Origin: Streptomyces sp. NK15101
Lineage (GTDB): Bacteria; Actinomycetota; Actinomycetes; Streptomycetales; Streptomycetaceae
Assembly: GCF_020400725.1 (NCBI RefSeq)
Contig: NZ_JAINVG010000085.1
Location: forward strand, 1-33,065
Direction: 5' to 3'
Length of the DNA stretch: 33,065 nucleotides
Position numbers and translations under genes: made by a program
Part shown: positions 7,832-16,215 of the stretch, piece after piece
How positions within the stretch are numbered: position 1 is the first letter of the stretch
Layout: each line of letters begins with the position of its first letter
Notes under the pieces: model-generated
Databases searched by the model: none
Told to the model about the DNA's origin: nothing
What the model saw: only the letters and a program-made list of their open reading frames with translations

Positions 7832-8641
7832 ATGCGTGCGATTCAGCGGCCGACCAAGGACCACCCGTTGCGGGAGGGGGTGCTGCTGCCGGCCCGGGAC
7901 CTCGCCGTGGCATGGGCGCTCATCGCCGTGATCGCGGTCCTGGCCTGGGTGCTCACCGTGGGCCAGGCCGTGGACATGGGGGTCGAGCCCGGCACGATGG
8001 GGATGGCGCTGCCGCTGTTCCTCCTGCTGTGGCTGGCGATGATGGCGGCCATGATGCTGCCTTCCGTCGCCCCCGTCGCGGTGACCTGGGCCAAGGGGAT
8101 CGCCCGCCAGTCCGGCGGTGCCACCCGGGCGCTGCGTACCACCGAGTTCATCTCCGGCTACCTGCTCGCGTGGACGGCGTTCGGCGTGGTCGCGTACGGC
8201 GGGCTCGCGCTCACCGGCGCCCTGGTCGAGAGGGACCCGGATGCCGGGAGGTGGATCGGGGCGGCCGCCTTCGCGCTGGCCGGGCTGTACCAGCTGGGGC
8301 CGCTCAAGGACATCTGTCTGCGGCACTGCCGCAGCCCCATGGCCCAGCTGATGCGGTACGCCTCCTACCGGCCGCGGCTGCGCGACCTGCGGGTGGGCCT
8401 GCACCACGGTGCGTACTGCGTCGGCTGCTGCTGGGCGCTGATGGTCGTGCTGATCCCGCTGGGCGTCATGAACATCGCGGCGATGGCGGGAGTGGCGGCG
8501 CTGATCTTCCTGGAGAAGCTCTGGTACCGGGGGCCGCAGCTGGCCCGGCTGGCCGGCGTCGCCTTCATGGTGCTGGCCGTGCTGGCGCTCTTCCAGGACT
8601 GGCCGCTGCCGGGCCTGCGGGGATCGATGACGCCGATGTGA
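7832..8641 (+). CDS. DUF2182 family membrane protein
   Basis: This 269-residue protein has about six membrane helices. The typical DUF2182 core begins with LLLWLAMMAAMMLPSVAP, whose Met-rich first helix is the family hallmark. It continues with FISGYLLAWTAFGVVAYGG, then GLYQLGPLKDICLRHCRSP with its CxxxC pair, and GLHHGAYCVGCCWALM. The conserved Met and Cys residues suggest metal handling, but the function is not established. The ATG at 7832 follows AGGAG by 9 bases; the frame is open far upstream without coding character. In many genomes DUF2182 is adjacent to a DUF1326 gene. Here the DUF1326 gene is present too, but convergent. Confidence 0.88.
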   Translation: MRAIQRPTKDHPLREGVLLPARDLAVAWALIAVIAVLAWVLTVGQAVDMGVEPGTMGMALPLFLLLWLAMMAAMMLPSVAPVAVTWAKGIARQSGGATRALRTTEFISGYLLAWTAFGVVAYGGLALTGALVERDPDAGRWIGAAAFALAGLYQLGPLKDICLRHCRSPMAQLMRYASYRPRLRDLRVGLHHGAYCVGCCWALMVVLIPLGVMNIAAMAGVAALIFLEKLWYRGPQLARLAGVAFMVLAVLALFQDWPLPGLRGSMTPM

Positions 8642-8665
8642 CGGCGCGCACGGGAGGCGCGCCGT
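8641..8665. terminator. hairpin terminator between convergent genes
   Basis: ACGGCGCGC (8641-8649) and GCGCGCCGT (8657-8665) form a perfect 9-bp stem with a 7-base loop, starting at the last base of the DUF2182 stop codon. It lies between the convergent DUF2182 and DUF1326 genes. Confidence 0.7.
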
Positions 8666-8702
8666 CAGTGGCCGCGGCGGGTCCGCCCCGCCCCCGGCCC
8701 GG

Positions 8703-9326
8703 TCACATCCGTCCTGCCGGTGCCCCCGCCTCCTGCTCGCTGCTGAACACGAAGTCGGCCTGCTCGCCGTACGCCGGCTCGAAGCTGAGCCCGAACGCCG
8801 ACGACGAGCCGGTCGTACGACCGATCTCGTACTCGGTGGCGAACCCGAACATCGCGTTCTTCACGGTGGTCGGCGTCCCGTCCGCGCCGCGCAGCGGTTC
8901 GTACGAGATCGTCGAGTGTCCGGCCACCTCGGCGCCGGGTTTCTCGCCCTCGGTGACCTTGACCTCGCCGCGCTCGGTTCCGAGGAATTCTCCGATGAAC
9001 TGGGCGAGTTGGCCGAACGGCCCGCCCTCGTCCCCGGAGAGGATCTTGCCCACGGCCTCGGCCTGGGCATCGCTCGCACCGTTGTCGACGACGACTCCGA
9101 CCTTCCAGTCGCCGCCCGTCAGATGGGAGGGGAAGAGGTTGTAGAAGGCGAAGTCGACCCCGGCGAGGTCGATGTCGTCCAGGCGCCCCTCGCCGATGTG
9201 GAACGCCGCGATGCCACGGCACTCGGTGCCGCCCTTGCCGTCGTTCGGCTGGGCGTCGACACTGCACCCGCAGACCAGGGCGCACGAGCAGCTCGCCACG
9301 TAGTGCCCGGAGATCGAGTACGTCAT
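8703..9326 (-). CDS. DUF1326 domain protein
   Basis: This 207-residue soluble protein starts with the family's diagnostic Cys cluster, SGHYVASCSCALVCGC within the first 25 residues. The body matches DUF1326: TECRGIAAFHIGEGRLDDI, VDFAFYNLFPSHLTGGDWK, LSGDEGGPFGQLAQFIGEF, then FGLSFEPAYGEQADFVFSS at the C-terminus. The family is of unknown function and is very often encoded with DUF2182 membrane proteins; the Cys cluster hints at metal binding. The ATG at 9326 has AGGAGGA 6 bases upstream, so the ten upstream in-frame codons are not used. Confidence 0.88.
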   Translation of the reverse strand: MTYSISGHYVASCSCALVCGCSVDAQPNDGKGGTECRGIAAFHIGEGRLDDIDLAGVDFAFYNLFPSHLTGGDWKVGVVVDNGASDAQAEAVGKILSGDEGGPFGQLAQFIGEFLGTERGEVKVTEGEKPGAEVAGHSTISYEPLRGADGTPTTVKNAMFGFATEYEIGRTTGSSSAFGLSFEPAYGEQADFVFSSEQEAGAPAGRM

Positions 9327-9509
9327 GGGAATCCTCCTCTCGCTCGCTGTCCGCACCGTCCGATCCGGCCCGACGGTGCCGGGTCTCGCTGCGGCGGTGG
9401 TGAACGGGGATGAGGCATGACGTCCTCCGCTCCGCGGGTCGCGCGAAGCTGGTCCCTCAACGGTAGGCGCGGGTGCCCGGCGCTGTAAACCGCCGGGTCC
9501 GGGTGACCG

Positions 9510-9806
9510 CTAGCGGGTCACGACGGTGTGCACGGGGTAGATCTTCGGCTGCACCTCCGGAACCCCGAGCTCGCGCAGGATCGGGATGATGAACTCGCCG
9601 AACTGCTGGAAGGCCTCCTCCGACTCCCAGACGTCGACCACCAACCAGCCGTCCGGTGCGGGGGCGGAGGTGTGCGAGATGAGGCCGGGCACGGGCCAGT
9701 CACCGGAGCTCGTCACGGCCCCCCGCCCGCCCGTGACCTTGTCCGCGCTCTGCTCGTACTGCGCCTGGGTCATGCCCGGCACCTCGAAGACCGCGACGAT
9801 CGCCAT
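9510..9806 (-). CDS. ABM/ferredoxin-fold small protein
   Basis: This 98-residue protein fits a single alpha/beta barrel-type (ABM-like) domain. It has a first strand AIVAVFEVPGMTQAQYEQ, a second LISHTSAPAPDGWLVVDVWE, a helix SEEAFQQFGEFIIPILRELG and a last strand PKIYPVHTVVTR. Similar short Streptomyces proteins are usually annotated as hypothetical; some relatives are quinone monooxygenases. GAGGGGAAG precedes the ATG. No active site can be assigned. It stands alone, with about 180 bases separating it from the DUF1326 gene on the same strand. Confidence 0.75.
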   Translation of the reverse strand: MAIVAVFEVPGMTQAQYEQSADKVTGGRGAVTSSGDWPVPGLISHTSAPAPDGWLVVDVWESEEAFQQFGEFIIPILRELGVPEVQPKIYPVHTVVTR

Positions 9807-9901
9807 GGCGACTTCCCCTCGGGTGGAAATGGTCCCGCCAGTCGATCACTCCGGCGGGCCGCGCACCCGTCGGCCTGATCCGAATGGACGCAGAGCGGTG
9901 A

Positions 9902-10044
9902 TCCGTCCACCCGAGGGTGTTGCGCGAGTCGGGGCGGTCGAGACCGCACCGTGCGGACGGTTCACCCACTACCGCCTGTGCCCGGACGTCGTCGAGCAGC
10001 TCGCAAGCCGGTTCGAGGCTCCGGCGCGGACCGCGCGCCTGAGC
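9902..10044 (+). pseudogene. C-terminal fragment of an ArsR-family regulator
   Basis: One frame shows coding bias and reads GAVETAPCGRFTHYRLCPDV followed by VEQLASRFEAPARTARLS. This is the wing and dimer helix of ArsR/SmtB repressors (usually G-R-F-x-x-Y-R-L-x-P-x-x-x-E-x-L). The DNA-recognition helix and the start are missing. Downstream (about 10120-10280) is a short alanine-rich frame with a good ribosome site and a GTG that stops after about 50 codons, possibly the decayed start of a neighbouring gene. Confidence 0.45.
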
Positions 10045-10449
10045 GTCGAGACGGACTTCCAGGCGCTCCTGCCCCTGGCCCGCCCTTTCCCCGCGCCTCA
10101 CCTGCCGAGGAGACCTGGCCCGTGGCCGCCACCGGACCCGCGGCGAGCGGCGTCGCAGCCGCCGACACGCTGCCGCGGCCCGCACCCGGCGGCGCCCCCG
10201 CCGTGACGATCGGTCGCGCCTTCACGGCACCCCGCCGGCCTCGCCCCGACTTCGTGCCCGCTTCGTCGCCGTACGGCTGATCGGCACGGTCGTGGGGCTT
10301 GTCACGGCCGCGCACGCCTCCCTGCCCGGCCGGCTCATGTCCCACAGCCGGGCGAGGCGTATCCGGACGGGGCGCCCCCAGTCTCCTGCCTCACCGACCA
10401 CGAGTGGCGCGCTACGAACTCCCTGTCGTCCGGTAGGTCCGGACCGAGG

Positions 10450-10832
10450 CGGTGCACCGGGACGCGCCCGCCGCCCTCACCGCACATCGCCGCCGCCTTC
10501 GCCGACCTCGAACGCCACGGACGCGTCCATGCCCCCACCACCGCGCTGTCGGCGACCTTCCGCGAGACCTCGGACGCACGCACCGAGGCCGTGTGGCGCT
10601 GCTCGCCGAGCAGCTGCGCAGCCCGGACCCCGTCACCCGGTACGACGCGATCGACGCGGCGCGCGGCCTGACCGTCTCCCGGAGGGGTGACCACACCCGC
10701 CCCGTCCGGTTTCCCGGCGACTGTCTGCTGCCGCACGATTCCTCCACCTCGACGGCAGCGGCCGAGGCGCCCGGCTCCCCGGCCGGCCTTGCCGGACCGG
10801 CCAGGGAAGCCCTCGCCGCCTACGTCACCAGG
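10450..10832 (+). pseudogene. HEAT-repeat protein remnant
   Basis: From 10593 one frame reads LLAEQLRSPDPVTRYDAIDA then ARGLTVSRRGDHTRPVRF and ends with PAREALAAYVT. This resembles the N-terminal helical repeats of Streptomyces HEAT-repeat proteins. The preceding 130 bases carry coding bias in a different frame (IAAAFADLERHGRVHAPTTA), so at least one frameshift is present. The remnant runs in frame into the next gene, giving a long open frame of mixed origin. Confidence 0.4.
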
Positions 10833-10853
10833 GCATCTGGCAGGCTTCGCCTC

Positions 10854-11408
10854 GTGGAGATTCTCGATGTCCTGGCCGGCATGGCGAAGACAGGCAGACT
10901 GGGCCCGGTGTTCAGCGGAGCCGACTGGAACGATGTGACCACAGCACTCGGCGAGCCGTGGGACATGGGAACGATGAGCCGGAACGGCGAGTGGCCGCGG
11001 CTCTTCGCCTACGGAGACCTTGAGCTGAGTGTCTGCCGCTGCCGCAAGGTTTCCCTCATCTGCATCCAGACCTGGCGTGACGTCGTCGAACTTCCCCCGT
11101 CGGTTGTGGGGGAGACAGGCAGCTTCCCGGCAGGGCTCAGGCACGCGGACGTCGTTTCCGCCTTGGACAGGGCCGGCTGTGCCTGGGAGCCGTATGCCCC
11201 GCTGACCTTCGGCGACCAGTGCTCGCTCGTGACGATCGCGTCGGGAGCGAACTTCACCTTCGAGATCCCCGAGGGCGAGGAACCCGTGCTGAACGTCATG
11301 GGCCTGCCCGGCGACGGACACGACTGCTCCGCACGGACCGCAGGCCAGGCTCGCCGACGCGAAGCGCCGTCAGGAACCGTGAACATTCATTGCCCCGGAG
11401 ATCGCTGA
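10854..11408 (+). CDS. conserved hypothetical protein (immunity-like composition)
   Basis: This 184-residue soluble protein begins at a GTG (or an ATG nine codons later). It reads like a compact conserved domain: VEILDVLAGMAKTGRLGPVF, DVTTALGEPWDMGTMSRNGE, WPRLFAYGDLELSVCRCRKV, DVVSALDRAGCAWEPYAPLT and FTFEIPEGEEPVLNVMGLPG. Its lower GC bias, many aromatic residues and isolated position resemble polymorphic-toxin immunity proteins, but I do not recognise a named family. The open frame continues 134 codons upstream through HEAT-remnant sequence of different character, so the start given here is a judgement. No strong ribosome site is visible. Confidence 0.6.
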   Translation: MEILDVLAGMAKTGRLGPVFSGADWNDVTTALGEPWDMGTMSRNGEWPRLFAYGDLELSVCRCRKVSLICIQTWRDVVELPPSVVGETGSFPAGLRHADVVSALDRAGCAWEPYAPLTFGDQCSLVTIASGANFTFEIPEGEEPVLNVMGLPGDGHDCSARTAGQARRREAPSGTVNIHCPGDR

Positions 11409-11600
11409 CCGCCGCTCGACCGGTCGGCGAACGCCGGCGCCGAAGGTGGACGGAGCCACTGTCACCTGCGCCGGTGACGCCGGTCCGGACGTCCACGACA
11501 CGGGCCTCTCCGTCGCCCGCCGCCTGATCTGAACCGGCCAACTCGTACGTGATCGGCCAACTCACTGCGCACGCCGGGACCCCGGTGCTGGAATGGCCCC

Positions 11601-12515
11601 ATGGCCGACACGCTGTGCGACACCGACCTGATCGTCATCGGCGGCGGCCCGGCCGGCTGCGCCGCCGTCCGCATGGCCGCCGGCGTCGGCATGCGCTCGA
11701 TCCTTATCGAGCCGGACCGGCTGTGCCGCAACCTCTACCGGATCCCGGCCCTGAACAACGTCCTCGGCGGCCACACCAGCGGCCCCGAGCTGGCCGACTC
11801 CGTCGTCGCGGAGCTGAAGAGCACGGAGCTGTGCCGCCTCGAACTCGGCCGGCACGTCACCGAGCTCCGCGCCGACGAGGACCGGGTGACCGTCACGCTC
11901 GACACCGACGCCCGTCTCACCGCTCCGTACGCCGTCGTCGCCACCGGCGTCGGCCCCCTCCAGCCCCGCGACGTCCCCTGGATCACCGCCCCCGACGGAC
12001 TCACCCTGCCACCGCTCTGGCAGGCCGTCGCGGACGACGCCGAGGGCCGCACCCTCCTCGTCCTCGGCGGCGACCGCCAGATCGGCACCTTCCTGCGCGC
12101 CCACCCGACCACCGGCACCCGCCTGCTCGTGGCGTACCCGGCGGCCGACGCGTACAAGATCGAGGAGATCCGCGAGGACCCCCGGGTCACGCTCCTTCCC
12201 GTGGAGCACCTGACGCTCCGGACCGGAGGAGGCATCGCGGTGTCGGCGGAAGCGGTGGGCCGGAACGGCGAACGGCAGACGATCACGGCGGATGCCGCCC
12301 ACCTCAGCATCGGCAACGCCCCGACCGCCCCGCCCGGCGACCTCATCCGCGGTCCGGACGGATACTGCCCGCCGACCGAGCAGCACCCCCGCGTCATCGT
12401 GGCCGGCGACCTCCGCTCCGCCCGCTTCCAGCGGATCATGACCGCCCTGGGCTCCGGAAGCGAGGCGGCGCTCCGCGCCTACTACCGTGCGCGCGAGCTG
12501 TACTCCGAGCTCTGA
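11601..12515 (+). CDS. thioredoxin reductase-like flavoprotein lacking the CxxC
   Basis: This 304-residue protein has the class II pyridine-nucleotide oxidoreductase layout. The FAD-binding site is VIGGGPAGCAAVRMA (residues 12-26), an interior TG motif is VVATGVGPLQPRDVP, and the closing FAD motif is VIVAGDLRSARFQRIMTALG near residue 270. Between the FAD and central domains, where thioredoxin reductases carry CxxC, the sequence is ITAPDGLTLPPLWQ with no cysteine. The NADPH-binding loop is reduced to VLGGDRQIGTFL instead of GGGDSA. It is therefore probably not a disulfide reductase; it may be an oxidase-like or nucleotide-sensing relative. The ATG has only a weak upstream GGAA. Confidence 0.78.
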   Translation: MADTLCDTDLIVIGGGPAGCAAVRMAAGVGMRSILIEPDRLCRNLYRIPALNNVLGGHTSGPELADSVVAELKSTELCRLELGRHVTELRADEDRVTVTLDTDARLTAPYAVVATGVGPLQPRDVPWITAPDGLTLPPLWQAVADDAEGRTLLVLGGDRQIGTFLRAHPTTGTRLLVAYPAADAYKIEEIREDPRVTLLPVEHLTLRTGGGIAVSAEAVGRNGERQTITADAAHLSIGNAPTAPPGDLIRGPDGYCPPTEQHPRVIVAGDLRSARFQRIMTALGSGSEAALRAYYRARELYSEL

Positions 12516-12583
12516 GGGGCGGCTCTGCTCGCGCGCGGGGGTACGTCCGTCCTGCTGGCGAGCGGTTACGGCCCGGCACGTGC

Positions 12584-14704
12584 TCAGGCCGTTGCACGGG
12601 CGAGGACGCGGCCGGTCCGCAGGGGAGCCCTGGCACGGCGGATCGCGGCGATGCACGCGCGGGCCCACTGATCGGGGGCCGGGAAGTCGAGGAGGTCCTG
12701 CAGCCGGCCGATGTGGGCGGTGCGTTCGGGTGCGGACATGGCCAGTGCGGTGCGCAGGGTGATGACGAGGTCCCGCGCGTCGAGGGGGTCGGTGAGCAGG
12801 GCCGCGGATCCCGTGTGCCGGGCCACTCCCGCGTACCGGGACAGGACGAGCGTTCCGGGGCGGTCGGTGGCGTGGTGCGTGGTGACGTACTCCTGGACGG
12901 TGAGGTTCATGCCGTCGGCGAGTGAGGTCACCCAGAACACGTCGGCGGCCAGGTAGTGGTCGACGACCTCGGGGAAATCGAGGTTGCGGGGGATGTAGTC
13001 GACGGGCCGCCAGGCGGGCGTGCCCCACCGGTGGTTGATGCGGCTGATCGCTCTCTCGAGCTCCTCGCGGGTGGTGTCGTAGGCCTCGATGCCGGGTTCC
13101 GGGGGCGGGCATATCAGGCGGTAGGACACCTTCCCCCGTAGCTCGGGTGTCTGGGTCAGGAGCGCATCGAGGGCGTGGATCTTGTGGACGGGCGCTTTGG
13201 CGTAGTCGAGCCGCTCCACGGACAGAACGAGCTGACTTTCGCCGCCCCCGTCCTGGCGCCGCTGCCTGAGGCGGGCCCTGGCCGTGTCGGCGACGGCCTG
13301 CCGGTCGATGCCGAGGGGATGCACGCCCAGGCGAGGGGCGAGCCCGGAAGCAGGGGCGAACAGCCGGCGGAAGTTGTCGGCGCTGTCCGCGGTGTGGAAA
13401 CCCGCCCAGTCCAGGTACGCGAGCGATTCGAGCAGTTGCCCGGCCGCCGGAATCCGGCGGAAGACCTCAGGCCGGGGGAACGGCGTGTGGTGGAACAACC
13501 CGATGGCCAGGTCGGGCCGTTGGGCTTTGAGGACCGCCGGAACGAGCCACAGGTTGTAGTCGTGCAGCCAGACGGTGCCCCCCTGCGCCGCGAGGGAGCC
13601 GATGTGACGGGCGAAGGCGGCGTTGACCCGCTCGTAGTCGGGCCAGTGATCGGGCAGATCGCGAATGAGGTCGGGCTGGGACATCAGGGCCGGCCAGAGC
13701 GTCTCCTTGCAGACGCGATGAAAGTAGCCGGCCCATCGCTCGGGGCTCAGCGGCAGGAGGGAGAGCGGCACCCCGGCAGCTGTCGCAGCGGTGGCGGCCG
13801 GTGCCCTCGCACCGGTGTGGGCCGCCGCCCACACGGCGTTCAGACGCTCATCGGCGAGCGCGCTCTGCAAGGTCGGCAGGATCCCGTTCGGACTGCACGG
13901 CGAACGCCAGCCGCCGTCGATCCAGCGTACGGGAGGACGGTGATAGCCGACCGTCACCGACCGGCAGTCCAGCCAGCCCAGACGTTCCATCCCCTCCAGG
14001 ACCGCGGCAGCGCCGTCCCACACGGAGTGATGCACCACCTCCCCGGCGGGAGCTGCAGCGGCCAGGGCCGTCTCGGCGTTCGCCACGACGACGGCGTGTG
14101 AACCTCGGGAGAGCATCGAGAGGTCGTTGAGCGAGTCCCCCACCGCGAGCACCGCCTGCCGCGGCCAGCCCATGCCGCGTCTGAGGAGCTCCAGCGCGTT
14201 CCCCTTGCTCGCACCGGCCGGCAGCACGTCGAAGAACCGGCCCGAGGAGTAGGACCAGGAGCACCCCAACGCCTTGACCGCGTACCGCAGCGCACCGGTG
14301 AGGCCCGCCGGATCCAGATGGAACGAGCACCGGCCTTCCTGTGCCACACCGTGCTGGTACACGAGCTGGGGGAAGCCCATCAGCCGCGCCCGCACGTGTT
14401 CCGCGCCCGGCCAGCCCTCCCGCAGCTGTTCCTCCAGGCCGTGGACGTGCAGCATCCGCGGGGCGTCGATGACGCTCGCGCCGACGTCCGCGATGATCCA
14501 GCGCGGCATCGGTACGAGAGGGTCGTCACGCAGGAGCGCCCGCACGGAAGCGAGACTGCGCCCGGTGGCGAAGACGACCGTGATGTGCGGATGCCGGGCC
14601 AGGGCGTCGCGCAGACGGCGACGTTCCTGCCGTTCTCCGCCCAGGAGGGTGCCGTCCAGGTCGGTCACCAGCACCTTTGCCGTCGAGACTGCTCGCCGGT
14701 CCAT
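12584..14704 (-). CDS. HAD phosphatase-GT20 fusion, glucosylglycerol-phosphate synthase/phosphatase type
   Basis: This 706-residue protein joins two enzymes. Residues 8-250 are a HAD-IIB phosphatase: VLVTDLDGTLLGG gives the nucleophile and acid D15/D17, and VLAVGDSLNDLSML gives motif IV. From about residue 260 it is a GT20 retaining glycosyltransferase of the trehalose/glucosylglycerol-phosphate synthase family: WLHDYNLWLVPAVL, GLFHHTPFPRPEVFRRIP, LSVERLDYAKAPVHKIHALD and VTSLADGMNLTVQEYV. Phosphatase-first order matches the fused GgpPS proteins described in Azotobacter and Pseudomonas, which make the osmolyte glucosylglycerol. Standard OtsA is a single-domain synthase. AAGGGAGA precedes the ATG. 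Glucosylglycerol rather than trehalose is inferred from domain order, not proven. Confidence 0.82.
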   Translation of the reverse strand: MDRRAVSTAKVLVTDLDGTLLGGERQERRRLRDALARHPHITVVFATGRSLASVRALLRDDPLVPMPRWIIADVGASVIDAPRMLHVHGLEEQLREGWPGAEHVRARLMGFPQLVYQHGVAQEGRCSFHLDPAGLTGALRYAVKALGCSWSYSSGRFFDVLPAGASKGNALELLRRGMGWPRQAVLAVGDSLNDLSMLSRGSHAVVVANAETALAAAAPAGEVVHHSVWDGAAAVLEGMERLGWLDCRSVTVGYHRPPVRWIDGGWRSPCSPNGILPTLQSALADERLNAVWAAAHTGARAPAATAATAAGVPLSLLPLSPERWAGYFHRVCKETLWPALMSQPDLIRDLPDHWPDYERVNAAFARHIGSLAAQGGTVWLHDYNLWLVPAVLKAQRPDLAIGLFHHTPFPRPEVFRRIPAAGQLLESLAYLDWAGFHTADSADNFRRLFAPASGLAPRLGVHPLGIDRQAVADTARARLRQRRQDGGGESQLVLSVERLDYAKAPVHKIHALDALLTQTPELRGKVSYRLICPPPEPGIEAYDTTREELERAISRINHRWGTPAWRPVDYIPRNLDFPEVVDHYLAADVFWVTSLADGMNLTVQEYVTTHHATDRPGTLVLSRYAGVARHTGSAALLTDPLDARDLVITLRTALAMSAPERTAHIGRLQDLLDFPAPDQWARACIAAIRRARAPLRTGRVLARATA

Positions 14705-14775
14705 CGGCGTCTCCCTTCACCGTTCTCCACCGCCCACCGGGCGGGAGCCGTGATGCGGCTTCGGTCTGTGGCGCC

Positions 14776-14988
14776 TCACCAAGCGGGGTCGTGGGTGACG
14801 GGGTCCATGGGCAGGACCTCGTCATCTGCCTCCGCCGGCCGCACCGAGGCCTGCTGGAAGTCCCGGATCGCCTTTCCGAGCAGTGACTCGCGAAAGTCGT
14901 CGCTTTCCAGGAGCCGGGCGATCAGACCGTCGGGAGCGTTGCGCGCAGCTTCCACGAGACGATCGGCGGCGGGCTCGTGCGGTGCCAT
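14776..14988 (-). CDS. small acidic protein upstream of the HAD-GT20 gene
   Basis: This 70-residue protein follows a strong ribosome site (CAGGAGG, 5 bases before the ATG). It is mainly helical and acidic, with DRLVEAARNAPDGLIARLL, FRESLLGKAIRDFQQ and a C-terminal tail DPVTHDPAW. It precedes the HAD-GT20 gene by 71 bases on the same strand, so the two probably form an operon. I do not recognise a family. A stress-related or regulatory role beside osmolyte synthesis is only a guess from position. Confidence 0.65.
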   Translation of the reverse strand: MAPHEPAADRLVEAARNAPDGLIARLLESDDFRESLLGKAIRDFQQASVRPAEADDEVLPMDPVTHDPAW

Positions 14989-15591
14989 TGGGGCCTCCTG
15001 ATTCACGGAAGAGGAGCGGCGAGCAGGTGGTGCATCGCCCGCTGGGCAACGCGGGGCGGAGCACGGGTGCCGGCATCGGCGGACTCGTGTGCTGCCGCTC
15101 TGCGGCTCGGGTCGCCGTGGTGCGTGATGAGCCGGGTGACGCGCCGAGGACACTGCCCGGCAGACGGACAGGCGGCTGGTTCACGGTCCATCACCGGGCC
15201 GTGTCGCCCGGGTGAGGGTCCCGGAGGGGCGCCGTCGTGCGAAAGCCCCGTGCGGGAAAGCCCCGCCGGAGTCGGTACGGGGCCCATCGGGCCTGCGGTC
15301 CAGGACTGCTCCTGAACCGCACTTACACCGATCATGATCGCTCTCACCGCTGTGGCGCGCGTGTTTCCGGCGGCCATTGGAGTGAAAGATCGCGCCGGCG
15401 GCCGACGGCGCCCGTACCGACGTTTCGCAAGGGGAAGCCGCCGTACGGGAGCCGGACGGCGCGGAAGGGCACGTGGGCAAGGTCAGGGTGCTGCTGGATG
15501 GTGGTACGGGCCAGGGCCCGGCCCGCGTCGCCTCGGCAGGGGCGTTGTCAGTGGGCTGCGCTACGGTCGCTCTCCCCGTGACGGGCGCCCC

Positions 15592-15650
15592 GTTCCCGCC
15601 CGGCCTCTACCTCAGGCCGGGCGGGAACAGGCTGGCACGTCCCCCTTTTT
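15592..15650 (+). terminator. 15-bp perfect hairpin followed by T5
   Basis: GTTCCCGCCCGGCCT (15592-15606) and its exact complement (15614-15628) form a 15-bp stem with a 7-base loop. A CCCCCTTTTT run ends at 15650. It looks like a factor-independent terminator on the plus strand, although no plus-strand gene precedes it, so it may have belonged to a lost gene. Confidence 0.6.
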
Positions 15651-15852
15651 CGGCACGAGGGCCGGGCCTCTTCCGGATGGAAGGGCGACACCGAGGTGTC
15701 CTGCCTCCATATGAGGGGGTCCCCGGTGGGAATGCAAGGAAAACCGGGAACTTCGCCCGCACGGCTTGCCCGATGTGCTTTACGTGCACGGGAACGGTCG
15801 TCTCCGACCGCTCGGATGACCGTCCACGACTCCTAATGTTCCGTGATTCCAT

Positions 15853-15869
15853 GATCACGTCGCGTGATC
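15853..15869. promoter_or_regulatory. candidate operator upstream of the three-gene operon
   Basis: GATCACG-TCG-CGTGATC is a perfect 7-bp dyad. An extra CGTGAT half-site lies at 15842-15847, on the same strand as the right arm. It is about 115 bases before the first gene of the operon, where an HTH regulator encoded in that operon could bind. The dyad is seen; binding is inference. Confidence 0.4.
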
Positions 15870-15984
15870 TCCCTGTCCCGGTCCATGCTGATGCCCCCTC
15901 AACAGCGGCTCGGCACCCGCCTGTTGGAGGGGCCTACTCGGCGTGGCCTTCCGGATGGCTACGGCATGACACCAAGGACTGGTG

Positions 15985-16215
15985 ATGAACAGGAAGAAGA
16001 TAGCGGCAGCAACGGCGCTGGCGCTGGTGACGCTGGTGGTGTTCGGCTGGAGCGTGGTGATGGCGGCCATGGGCCACGCGGCCCTCATAGCCGTGGCGGC
16101 CCCCGTCCTGGGCCTGACCGTGACCCAGGTTCTGCACGGCGTCCGCCCGCAGACCACGCCGGCCTCCGGACACCGCGGTGCGCAGGTGTCCGACAAGGAG
16201 GACGACGCCCCGTGA
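15985..16215 (+). CDS. small membrane protein, first gene of the HTH-sigma operon
   Basis: This 76-residue protein has two hydrophobic helices: ATALALVTLVVFGWSVVMAA near residues 8-27 and ALIAVAAPVLGLTVTQVL near 31-48. Its N-terminus (MNRKKI) is basic and its hydrophilic tail ends in DKEDDAP. The ATG is preceded by AAGGA at 7 bases; the GTG just before it is an unlikely start. The stop overlaps the next start in the 4-base pattern GTGA, so translation is probably coupled. The family is not recognised; by analogy it could tether or sense for the downstream regulator. Confidence 0.75.
   Translation: MNRKKIAAATALALVTLVVFGWSVVMAAMGHAALIAVAAPVLGLTVTQVLHGVRPQTTPASGHRGAQVSDKEDDAP

Larger units (their letters stand above)
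14989..15984. other. about 1 kb without a clear gene
   Basis: The long frames here are Arg/Ala/Pro-rich shadows. Recognisable elements are a strong hairpin at 15592-15628 and a dyad at 15853-15869. A possible 49-codon frame (15836-15985) reads MFRDSMITSRDLPVPVHADA and its stop overlaps the ATG of the next gene by one base. That frame has no ribosome site and I do not call it as a gene. Confidence 0.5.

Noticed and set aside
15836..15985. A 49-codon frame whose stop touches the start of the small membrane protein gene
   Set aside because: It has no ribosome site and unremarkable composition, and overlaps a candidate operator. A leader peptide cannot be excluded but is not supported.
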